From Abelmoschus esculentus (Eukaryota; Streptophyta; Magnoliopsida; Malvales; Malvaceae), in contig JAUCBN010000062.1 of assembly GCA_035048815.1 (NCBI GenBank), forward strand, positions 7,760,001 through 7,824,000: a stretch of 64,000 nt of DNA, in the 5' to 3' direction. The notes beneath the pieces were generated by a model. That model searched no databases, was not told the DNA's origin, and worked only from the letters and a program-made list of their open reading frames with translations. A program made the translations under genes and the position numbers. Shown one piece after another: positions 49,693 through 61,522 of this stretch (position 1 is the first letter of the stretch; every line of letters begins with the position of its first letter).

Positions 49693-52562
49693 GCCCATTT
49701 AGACATGCACGCTCTAAACCCTAAAAAATGATCGAAAATGATGTTTAATGAAATTTTATGGGTTCAACTATTTAATTATGGGCTTTTGGACCTAATTATA
49801 CTGCTTAATCTCAAATTTTATGCTTTTTACTCGGTTAAAATTCGAACGGGTTCACTCTAAAGCTCATTTAGACATGCACGCTCTGAACCCTACAAAACGA
49901 TCGAAAATGATATTTAATCAAATTTTATGGGTTCAACTATTTAATTATGGGCTTTTGAACCTAAATATACAACTTAATCTCAAATTTGGAGCTTTTTACT
50001 CAGTTAAAATTCGAACGCGTTCACACTAAAGCCCATTTAGACATGCACGCTCTAAACCCTAAAAAATGATCGAAAATGATGTTTAATCAAATTTTATGGG
50101 CTCAAAAATTTAATTACGGACTTTTGACCCTAATTTGACTGCTTAATCTCAAATTTTATGCTTTTTACTCGGTTAAAATTCGAACGGGTTCACTCTAAAG
50201 CCCATTTAGACATGCACGCTTTGAACCCTACAAAACGATCGAAAATGATGTTTAATCAAATTTTATGGGTTCAACTATCTAATTATGGGCTTTTGGACCT
50301 AATTATACAACTTAATCTCAAATTTGGAGCTTTTTCCTCGGTTAAATTTCGTACAGGTTCACTCTAAAGCCCATTTAGACATGCACGCTCTAAACCCTAA
50401 AAAATGATCGAAAATGATGTTTAATCAAATTTTATGGGCTCAAAAATTTAACTATGGACTTTTGAACCTAATTATACAGCTTAATCTCGATTTTGGAGCT
50501 TTTTACTCAGTTAAATTTCGAAGGGGTTTACTCTAAAGCCCATTTAGACATGCACGCTCTAAACCCTAAAAAATGATCGAAAATGATGTTTAATCAAATT
50601 TTATGGGCTCAAAAATTTAACTATGGACTTTTGAACCTAATTATACAGCTTAATCTCAATTTTGGAGCTTTTTACTCGGTTAAATTTCGAAGGGGTTTAC
50701 TCTAAAGCCCATTTAGACATGCACGCTCTAAACCCTAAAAAATGATCGAAAATGATGTTTAATGAAATTTTATGGGTTCAACTATTTAATTATGGGCTTT
50801 TGGACCTAATTATACTGCTTAATCTCAAATTTTATGCTTTTTACTCGGTTAAAATTCGAACGGGTTCACTCTAAAGCTCATTTAGACATGCACGCTCTGA
50901 ACCCTACAAAACGATCGAAAATGATATTTAATCAAATTTTATGGGTTCAACTATTTAATTATGGGCTTTTGAACCTAAATATACAACTTAATCTCAAATT
51001 TGGAGCTTTTTACTCAGTTAAAATTCGAACGCGTTCACACTAAAGCCCATTTAGACATGCACGCTCTAAACCCTAAAAAATGATCGAAAATGATGTTTAA
51101 TCAAATTTTATGGGCTCAAAAATTTAATTACGGACTTTTGACCCTAATTTGACTGCTTAATCTCAAATTTTATGCTTTTTACTCGGTTAAAATTCGAACG
51201 GGTTCACTCTAAAGCCCATTTAGACATGCACGCTTTGAACCCTACAAAACGATCGAAAATGATGTTTAATCAAATTTTATGGGTTCAACTATCTAATTAT
51301 GGGCTTTTGGACCTAATTATACAACTTAATCTCAAATTTGGAGCTTTTTCCTCGGTTAAATTTCGTACAGGTTCACTCTAAAGCCCATTTAGACATGCAC
51401 GCTCTAAACCCTAAAAAATGATCGAAAATGATGTTTAATCAAATTTTATGGGCTCAAAAATTTAACTATGGACTTTTGAACCTAATTATACAGCTTAATC
51501 TCGATTTTGGAGCTTTTTACTCAGTTAAATTTCGAAGGGGTTTACTCTAAAGCCCATTTAGACATGCACGCTCTAAACCCTAAAAAATGATCGAAAATGA
51601 TGTTTAATCAAATTTTATGGGGTCAACTATTTAATTATGGGCTTTTGGACCTAATTATACAACTTAATCTCAAATTTGGAGCTTTTTACTCGGTTAAAAT
51701 TTGAACGGGTTCACTCTAAAGCCCATTTAGACATGCACGCTCTAAACCCTAAAAAATGATCGAAAATGATGTTTAATCAAATTTTATGGGCTCAAAAATT
51801 TAATTATGGACTTTTGACCCTAATTATACTGCTTAATCTCAAATTTTATGCTTTTTACTCGGTTAAAATTCGAACGGGTTCACTCTAAAGCTCATTTAGA
51901 CATGCACGCTCTGAACCCTACAAAACGATCGAAAATGATATTTAATCAAATTTTATGGGTTCAACTATTTAATTATGGGCTTTTGAACCTAAATATACAA
52001 CTTAATCTCAAATTTGGAGCTTTTTACTCAGTTAAAATTCGAACGCGTTCACACTAAAGCCCATTTAGACATGCACGCTCTAAACCCTAAAAAATGATCG
52101 AAAATGATGTTTAATCAAATTTTATGGGCTCAAAAATTTAATTACGGACTTTTGACCCTAATTTGACTGCTTAATCTCAAATTTTATGCTTTTTACTCGG
52201 TTAAAATTCGAACAGGTTCACTCTAAAGCTCATTTAGACATGCACGCTCTGAACCCTACAAAACGATCGAAAATGATATTTAATCAAATTTTATGGGTTC
52301 AACTATTTAATTATGGGCTTTTGAACCTAAATATACAACTTAATCTCAAATTTGGAGCTTTTTACTCAGTTAAAATTCGAACGCGTTCACACTAAAGCCC
52401 ATTTAGACATGCACGCTCTAAACCCTAAAAAATGATCGAAAATGATGTTTAATCAAATTTTATGGGCTCAAAAATTTAACTATGGACTTTTGAACCTAAT
52501 TATACAGCTTAATCTCAATTTTGGAGCTTTTTACTCAGTTAAATTTCGAAGGGGTTCACTCT

Positions 52563-52731
52563 AAAGCCCATTTAGACATGCACGCTCTAAACCCTAAAAA
52601 ATTATCGAAAATGATGTTTAATCAAATTTTATGGGCTCAAAAATTTAACTATGGACTTTTGAACCTAATTATACAGCTTAATCTCAATTTTGGAGCTTTT
52701 TACTCAGTTAAATTTCGAAGGGGTTCACTCT
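52563..52731 (+). repeat. A monomer with a lost stop (GATCG to TATCG)
   Basis: G to T at 52,603 changes AAATGATCG to AAATTATCG. This alone opens a 70-codon frame (52,521-52,733) in ordinary A monomers. It shows that the short frames across the window reflect loss of one stop triplet, not coding selection. Confidence 0.85.
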
Positions 52732-52903
52732 AAAGCCCATTTAGACATGCACGCTCTAAACCCTAAAAAATGATCGAAAATGATGTTTAATCAAATTTTA
52801 TGGGCTCAAAAATTTAACTATGGACTTTTGAACCTAATTATACAGCTTAATCTCAATTTTGGAGCTTTTTACTCAGTTAAATTTCGAAGGGGTTCACTCT
52901 AAA

Positions 52904-53072
52904 GCCCATTTAGACATGCACGCTCTAAACCCTAAAAAATGATCGAAAATGATGTTTAATCAAATTTTATGGGCTCAAAAATTTAATTATGGACTTTTGA
53001 CCCTAATTATACTGCTTAATCTCAAATTTTATGTTTTTTACTCGGTTAAAATTCGAACGGGTTCACTCTAAA
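52904..53072 (+). repeat. C* monomer (TTTTATGTTTTTTAC)
   Basis: A C monomer with T in place of C after TTTTATG. The variant is found at 24,719, 53,031, 55,904, 57,087 and 58,101 and marks a sub-lineage that founds the 7-mer/6-mer region downstream. Confidence 0.85.
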
Positions 53073-54931
53073 GCTCATTTAGACATGCACGCTCTGAACC
53101 CTACAAAACGATCGAAAATGATATTTAATCAAATTTTATGGGTTCAACTATTTAATTATGGGCTTTTGAACCTAAATATACAACTTAATCTCAAATTTGG
53201 AGCTTTTTACTCAGTTAAAATTCGAACGCGTTCACACTAAAGCCCATTTAGACATGCACGCTCTAAACCCTAAAAAATGATCGAAAATGATGTTTAATCA
53301 AATTTTATGGGCTCAAAAATTTAATTACGGACTTTTGACCCTAATTTGACTGCTTAATCTCAAATTTTATGCTTTTTACTCGGTTAAAATTCGAACGGGT
53401 TCACTCTAAAGCCCATTTAGACATGCACGCTTTGAACCCTACAAAACGATCGAAAATGATGTTTAATCAAATTTTATGGGTTCAACTATCTAATTATGGG
53501 CTTTTGGACCTAATTATACAACTTAATCTCAAATTTGGAGCTTTTTCCTCGGTTAAATTTCGTACAGGTTCACTCTAAAGCCCATTTAGACATGCACGCT
53601 CTAAACCCTAAAAAATGATCGAAAATGATGTTTAATCAAATTTTATGGGCTCAAAAATTTAACTATGGACTTTTGAACCTAATTATACAGCTTAATCTCG
53701 ATTTTGGAGCTTTTTACTCAGTTAAATTTCGAAGGGGTTTACTCTAAAGCCCATTTAGACATGCACGCTCTAAACCCTAAAAAATGATCGAAAATGATGT
53801 TTAATCAAATTTTATGGGCTCAAAAATTTAACTATGGACTTTTGAACCTAATTATACAGCTTAATCTCAATTTTGGAGCTTTTTACTCGGTTAAATTTCG
53901 AAGGGGTTTACTCTAAAGCCCATTTAGACATGCACGCTCTAAACCCTAAAAAATGATCGAAAATGATGTTTAATGAAATTTTATGGGTTCAACTATTTAA
54001 TTATGGGCTTTTGGACCTAATTATACTGCTTAATCTCAAATTTTATGCTTTTTACTCGGTTAAAATTCGAACGGGTTCACTCTAAAGCTCATTTAGACAT
54101 GCACGCTCTGAACCCTACAAAACGATCGAAAATGATATTTAATCAAATTTTATGGGTTCAACTATTTAATTATGGGCTTTTGAACCTAAATATACAACTT
54201 AATCTCAAATTTGGAGCTTTTTACTCAGTTAAAATTCGAACGCGTTCACACTAAAGCCCATTTAGACATGCACGCTCTAAACCCTAAAAAATGATCGAAA
54301 ATGATGTTTAATCAAATTTTATGGGCTCAAAAATTTAATTACGGACTTTTGACCCTAATTTGACTGCTTAATCTCAAATTTTATGCTTTTTACTCGGTTA
54401 AAATTCGAACGGGTTCACTCTAAAGCCCATTTAGACATGCACGCTTTGAACCCTACAAAACGATCGAAAATGATGTTTAATCAAATTTTATGGGTTCAAC
54501 TATCTAATTATGGGCTTTTGGACCTAATTATACAACTTAATCTCAAATTTGGAGCTTTTTCCTCGGTTAAATTTCGTACAGGTTCACTCTAAAGCCCATT
54601 TAGACATGCACGCTCTAAACCCTAAAAAATGATCGAAAATGATGTTTAATCAAATTTTATGGGCTCAAAAATTTAACTATGGACTTTTGAACCTAATTAT
54701 ACAGCTTAATCTCGATTTTGGAGCTTTTTACTCAGTTAAATTTCGAAGGGGTTTACTCTAAAGCCCATTTAGACATGCACGCTCTAAACCCTAAAAAATG
54801 ATCGAAAATGATGTTTAATCAAATTTTATGGGGTCAACTATTTAATTATGGGCTTTTGGACCTAATTATACAACTTAATCTCAAATTTGGAGCTTTTTAC
54901 TCGGTTAAATTTCGAAGGGGTTCACACTAAA

Positions 54932-55776
54932 GCCCATTTAGACATGCACGCTCTAAACCCTAAAAAATGATCGAAAATGATGTTTAATCAAATTTTATGG
55001 GCTCAAAAATTTAATTACGGACTTTTGACCCTAATTTGACTGCTTAATCTCAAATTTTATGCTTTTTACTCGGTTAAAATTCGAACAGGTTCACTCTAAA
55101 GCTCATTTAGACATGCACGCTCTGAACCCTACAAAACGATCGAAAATGATATTTAATCAAATTTTATGGGTTCAACTATTTAATTATGGGCTTTTGAACC
55201 TAAATATACAACTTAATCTCAAATTTGGAGCTTTTTACTCAGTTAAAATTCGAACGCGTTCACACTAAAGCCCATTTAGACATGCACGCTCTAAACCCTA
55301 AAAAATGATCGAAAATGATGTTTAATCAAATTTTATGGGCTCAAAAATTTAACTATGGACTTTTGAACCTAATTATACAGCTTAATCTCAATTTTGGAGC
55401 TTTTTACTCAGTTAAATTTCGAAGGGGTTCACTCTAAAGCCCATTTAGACATGCACGCTCTAAACCCTAAAAAATGATCGAAAATGATGTTTAATCAAAT
55501 TTTATGGGCTCAAAAATTTAACTATGGACTTTTGAACCTAATTATACAGCTTAATCTCAATTTTGGAGCTTTTTACTCAGTTAAATTTCGAAGGGGTTCA
55601 CTCTAAAGCCCATTTAGACATGCACGCTCTAAACCCTAAAAAATGATCGAAAATGATGTTTAATCAAATTTTATGGGCTCAAAAATTTAACTATGGACTT
55701 TTGAACCTAATTATACAGCTTAATCTCAATTTTGGAGCTTTTTACTCAGTTAAATTTCGAAGGGGTTCACTCTAAA
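54932..55776 (+). repeat. E-D dimer and three A monomers
   Basis: The stretch between the 3,211-bp repeat and the 7-mer region is an E monomer (TTAATTACGG near 55,010), a D monomer with the 55,059-55,268 open frame, and three ordinary A monomers ending GGGGTTCACTC. Nothing else is present. Confidence 0.85.
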
Positions 55777-56959
55777 GCCCATTTAGACATGCACGCTCTA
55801 AACCCTAAAAAATGATCGAAAATGATGTTTAATCAAATTTTATGGGCTCAAAAATTTAATTATGGACTTTTGACCCTAATTATACTGCTTAATCTCAAAT
55901 TTTATGTTTTTTACTCGGTTAAAATTCGAACGGGTTCACTCTAAAGCTCATTTAGACATGCACGCTCTGAACCCTACAAAACGATCGAAAATGATATTTA
56001 ATCAAATTTTATGGGTTCAACTATTTAATTATGGGCTTTTGAACCTAAATATACAACTTAATCTCAAATTTGGAGCTTTTTACTCAGTTAAAATTCGAAC
56101 GCGTTCACACTAAAGCCCATTTAGACATGCACGCTCTAAACCCTAAAAAATGATCGAAAATGATGTTTAATCAAATTTTATGGGCTCAAAAATTTAATTA
56201 CGGACTTTTGACCCTAATTTGACTGCTTAATCTCAAATTTTATGCTTTTTACTCGGTTAAAATTCGAACAGGTTCACTCTAAAGCTCATTTAGACATGCA
56301 CGCTCTGAACCCTACAAAACGATCGAAAATGATATTTAATCAAATTTTATGGGTTCAACTATTTAATTATGGGCTTTTGAACCTAAATATACAACTTAAT
56401 CTCAAATTTGGAGCTTTTTACTCAGTTAAAATTCGAACGCGTTCACACTAAAGCCCATTTAGACATGCACGCTCTAAACCCTAAAAAATGATCGAAAATG
56501 ATGTTTAATTAAATTTTATGGGCTCAAAAATTTAACTATAGACTTTTGAACCTAATTATACAGCTTAATCTCAATTTTGGAGCTTTTTACTCAGTTAAAT
56601 TTCGAAGGGGTTCACTCTAAAGCCCATTTAGACATGCACGCTCTAAACCCTAAAAAATGATCGAAAATGATGTTTAATCAAATTTTATGGGCTCAAAAAT
56701 TTAACTATGGACTTTTGAACCTAATTATACAGCTTAATCTCAATTTTAGAGCTTTTTACTCAGTTAAATTTCGAAGGGGTTCACTCTAAAGCCCATTTAG
56801 ACATGCACGCTCTAAACCCTAAAAAATGATCGAAAATGATGTTTAATCAAATTTTATGGGCTCAAAAATTTAACTATGGACTTTTGAACCTAATTATACA
56901 GCTTAATCTCAATTTTGGAGCTTTTTACTCAGTTAAATTTCGAAGGGGTTCACTCTAAA
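55777..56959 (+). repeat. 7-mer unit (1,183 bp)
   Basis: Order: C* D E D A' A A. A' carries TTTAATTAAATTTT (near 56,504) and AACTATAGAC. A private G to A lies at 56,748 (CAATTTTAGAGC). Confidence 0.9.
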
Positions 56960-57973
56960 GCCCATTTAGACATGCACGCTCTAAACCCTAAAAAATGATC
57001 GAAAATGATGTTTAATCAAATTTTATGGGCTCAAAAATTTAATTATGGACTTTTGACCCTAATTATACTGCTTAATCTCAAATTTTATGTTTTTTACTCG
57101 GTTAAAATTCGAACGGGTTCACTCTAAAGCTCATTTAGACATGCACGCTCTGAACCCTACAAAACGATCGAAAATGATATTTAATCAAATTTTATGGGTT
57201 CAACTATTTAATTATGGGCTTTTGAACCTAAATATACAACTTAATCTCAAATTTGGAGCTTTTTACTCAGTTAAAATTCGAACGCGTTCACACTAAAGCC
57301 CATTTAGACATGCACGCTCTAAACCCTAAAAAATGATCGAAAATGATGTTTAATCAAATTTTATGGGCTCAAAAATTTAATTACGGACTTTTGACCCTAA
57401 TTTGACTGCTTAATCTCAAATTTTATGCTTTTTACTCGGTTAAAATTCGAACAGGTTCACTCTAAAGCTCATTTAGACATGCACGCTCTGAACCCTACAA
57501 AACGATCGAAAATGATATTTAATCAAATTTTATGGGTTCAACTATTTAATTATGGGCTTTTGAACCTAAATATACAACTTAATCTCAAATTTGGAGCTTT
57601 TTACTCAGTTAAAATTCGAACGCGTTCACACTAAAGCCCATTTAGACATGCACGCTCTAAACCCTAAAAAATGATCGAAAATGATGTTTAATTAAATTTT
57701 ATGGGCTCAAAAATTTAACTATAGACTTTTGAACCTAATTATACAGCTTAATCTCAATTTTGGAGCTTTTTACTCAGTTAAATTTCGAAGGGGTTCACTC
57801 TAAAGCCCATTTAGACATGCACGCTCTAAACCCTAAAAAATGATCGAAAATGATGTTTAATCAAATTTTATGGGCTCAAAAATTTAACTATGGACTTTTG
57901 AACCTAATTATACAGCTTAATCTCAATTTTGGAGCTTTTTACTCAGTTAAATTTCGAAGGGGTTCACTCTAAA
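56960..57973 (+). repeat. 6-mer unit (1,014 bp)
   Basis: Order: C* D E D A' A, one A fewer than the preceding 7-mer. The A' marker TTTAATTAAATTTT near 57,687 confirms the register. Confidence 0.9.
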
Positions 57974-59156
57974 GCCCATTTAGACATGCACGCTCTAAAC
58001 CCTAAAAAATGATCGAAAATGATGTTTAATCAAATTTTATGGGCTCAAAAATTTAATTATGGACTTTTGACCCTAATTATACTGCTTAATCTCAAATTTT
58101 ATGTTTTTTACTCGGTTAAAATTCGAACGGGTTCACTCTAAAGCTCATTTAGACATGCACGCTCTGAACCCTACAAAACGATCGAAAATGATATTTAATC
58201 AAATTTTATGGGTTCAACTATTTAATTATGGGCTTTTGAACCTAAATATACAACTTAATCTCAAATTTGGAGCTTTTTACTCAGTTAAAATTCGAACGCG
58301 TTCACACTAAAGCCCATTTAGACATGCACGCTCTAAACCCTAAAAAATGATCGAAAATGATGTTTAATCAAATTTTATGGGCTCAAAAATTTAATTACGG
58401 ACTTTTGACCCTAATTTGACTGCTTAATCTCAAATTTTATGCTTTTTACTCGGTTAAAATTCGAACAGGTTCACTCTAAAGCTCATTTAGACATGCACGC
58501 TCTGAACCCTACAAAACGATCGAAAATGATATTTAATCAAATTTTATGGGTTCAACTATTTAATTATGGGCTTTTGAACCTAAATATACAACTTAATCTC
58601 AAATTTGGAGCTTTTTACTCAGTTAAAATTCGAACGCGTTCACACTAAAGCCCATTTAGACATGCACGCTCTAAACCCTAAAAAATGATCGAAAATGATG
58701 TTTAATTAAATTTTATGGGCTCAAAAATTTAACTATAGACTTTTGAACCTAATTATACAGCTTAATCTCAATTTTTGAGCTTTTTACTCAGTTAAATTTC
58801 GAAGGGGTTCACTCTAAAGCCCATTTAGACATGCACGCTCTAAACCCTAAAAAATGATCGAAAATGATGTTTAATCAAATTTTATGGGCTCAAAAATTTA
58901 ACTATGGACTTTTGAACCTAATTATACAGCTTAATCTCAATTTTGGAGCTTTTTACTCAGTTAAATTTCGAAGGGGTTCACTCTAAAGCCCATTTAGACA
59001 TGCACGCTCTAAACCCTAAAAAATGATCGAAAATGATGTTTAATCAAATTTTATGGGCTCAAAAATTTAACTATGGACTTTTGAACCTAATTATACAGCT
59101 TAATCTCAATTTTGGAGCTTTTTACTCAGTTAAATTTCGAAGGGGTTTACTCTAAA
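57974..59156 (+). repeat. Third C* D E D A' A A unit, end of the 7-mer/6-mer region
   Basis: C* D E D A' with TTTAATTAAATTTT near 58,701 and a TTTTTGAGC variant at about 58,773, then A and an A ending TTTACTC that leads into the G/E hybrid at 59,157. Confidence 0.87.
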
Positions 59157-61522
59157 GCCCATTTAGACATGCACGCTCTAAACCCTAAAAAATGATCGAA
59201 AATGATGTTTAATGAAATTTTATGGGTTCAACTATTTAATTACGGACTTTTGACCCTAATTTGACTGCTTAATCTCAAATTTTATGCTTTTTACTCGGTT
59301 AAAATTCGAACAGGTTCACTCTAAAGCTCATTTAGACATGCACGCTCTGAACCCTACAAAACGATCGAAAATGATATTTAATCAAATTTTATGGGTTCAA
59401 CTATTTAATTATGGGCTTTTGAACCTAAATATACAACTTAATCTCAAATTTGGAGCTTTTTACTCAGTTAAAATTCGAACGCGTTCACACTAAAGCCCAT
59501 TTAGACATGCACGCTCTAAACCCTATAAAATGATCGAAAATGATGTTTAATCAAATTTTATGGGCTCAAAAATTTAACTATGGACTTTTGAACCTAATTA
59601 TACAGCTTAATCTCAATTTTGGAGCTTTTTACTCAGTTAAATTTCGAAGGGGTTCACTCTAAAGCCCATTTAGACATGCACGCTCTAAACCCTAAAAAAT
59701 GATCAAAAATGATGTTTAATCAAATTTTATGGGCTCAAAAATTTAACTATGGACTTTTGAACCTAATTATACAGCTTAATCTCAATTTTGGAGCTTTTTA
59801 CTCAGTTAAATTTCGAAGGGGTTCACTCTAAAGCCCATTTAGACATGCACGCTCTAAACCCTAAAAAATAATCGAAAATGATGTTTAATCAAATTTTATG
59901 GGCTCAAAAATTTAACTATGGACTTTTGAACCTAATTATACAGCTTAATCTCAATTTTGGAGCTTTTTACTCAGTTAAATTTCGAAGGGGTTTACTCTAA
60001 AGCCCATTTAGACATGCACGCTCTAAACCCTAAAAAATGATCGAAAATGAAGTTTAATGAAATTTTATGGGTTCAACTATTTAATTATGGGCTTTTGGAC
60101 CTAATTATACTGCTTAATCTCAAATTTTATGCTTTTTACTCGGTTAAAATTCGAACGGGTTCACTCTAAAGCTCATTTAGACATGCACGCTCTGAACCCT
60201 ACAAAACGATCGAAAATGATGTTTAATCAAATTTTATGGGTTCAACTATTTAATTATGGGCTTTTGAACCTAAATATACAACTTAATCTCAAATTTAGAG
60301 CTTTTTACTCAGTTAAAATTCGAACGCGTTCACACTAAAGCCCATTTAGACATGCACGCTCTAAACCCTAAAAAATGATCGAAAATGATGTTTAATCAAA
60401 TTTTATGGGCTCAAAAATTTAATTACGGACTTTTGACCCTAATTTGACTGCTTAATCTCAAATTTTATGCTTTTTACTCGGTTAAAATTCGAACGGGTTC
60501 ACTCTAAAGCCCATTTAGACATGCACGCTTTGAACCCTACAAAACGATCGAAAATGATATTTAATCAAATTTTATGGGTTCAACTATCTAATTATGGGCT
60601 TTTGGACCTAATTATACAACTTAATCTCAAATTTGGAGCTTTTTCCTCGGTTAAATTTCGTACAGGTTCACTCTAAAGCCCATTTAGACATGCACGCTCT
60701 AAACCCTAAAAAATGATCGAAAATGATGTTTAATCAAATTTTATGGGCTCAAAAATTTAATTACGGACTTTTGACCCTAATTTGACTGCTTAATCTCAAA
60801 TTTTATGCTTTTTACTCGGTTAAAATTCGAACAGGTTCACTCTAAAGCTCATTTAGACATGCACGCTCTGAACCCTACAAAACGATCGAAAATGATATTT
60901 AATCAAATTTTATGGGTTCAACTATTTAATTATGGGCTTTTGAACCTAAATATACAACTTAATCTCAAATTTGGAGCTTTTTACTCAGTTAAAATTCGAA
61001 CGCGTTCACACTAAAGCCCATTTAGACATGCACGCTCTAAACCCTAAAAAATGATCGAAAATGATGTTTAATCAAATTTTATGGGCTCAAAAATTTAACT
61101 ATAGACTTTTGAACCTAATTATACAGCTTAATCTCAATTTTGGAGCTTTTTACTCAGTTAAATTTCGAAGGGGTTCACTCTAAAGCCCATTTAGACATGC
61201 ACGCTCTAAACCCTAAAAAATGATCGAAAATGATGTTTAATCAAATTTTATGGGCTCAAAAATTTAACTATGGACTTTTGAACCTAATTATACAGCTTAA
61301 TCTCAATTTTGGAGCTTTTTACTCAGTTAAATTTCGAAGGGGTTCACTCTAAAGCCCATTTAGACATGCACGCTCTAAACCCTAAAAAATGATCGAAAAT
61401 GATGTTTAATCAAATTTTATGGGCTCAAAAATTTAACTATGGACTTTTGAACCTAATTATACAGCTTAATCTCAATTTTGGAGCTTTTTACTCAGTTAAA
61501 TTTCGAAGGGGTTTACTCTAAA
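59157..61522 (+). repeat. 14-mer unit (2,366 bp), copy 1
   Basis: Order: G/E hybrid (TTTAATGAAATTTT then TTAATTACGG), D, A, A, A, G, D, E, F, E, D, A, A, A. The G to A at 59,870 (AAAATAATCG) is shared with 62,236, exactly 2,366 bp on. Private changes cluster here: 59,526, 59,705, 60,051 and 60,297. Confidence 0.88.

Larger units (their letters stand above)
49810..54908 (+). repeat. 3,211-bp (19-monomer) repeat with nested 1,014-bp 6-mers
   Basis: About 49,810-51,697 recurs at about 53,021-54,908, offset 3,211 bp. Within each copy, D E F A(CTCGATTTTGG) recurs 1,014 bp (6 x 169) apart: F at 50,158 and 51,172, and at 53,369 and 54,383. CTCGATTTTGG occurs at about 50,486, 51,500, 53,697 and 54,711, and earlier only at 23,188. 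The right end is a hybrid (about 54,900-54,940) that joins B to an A tail and then to a D-type TTCACACTAAAG. Confidence 0.88.
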
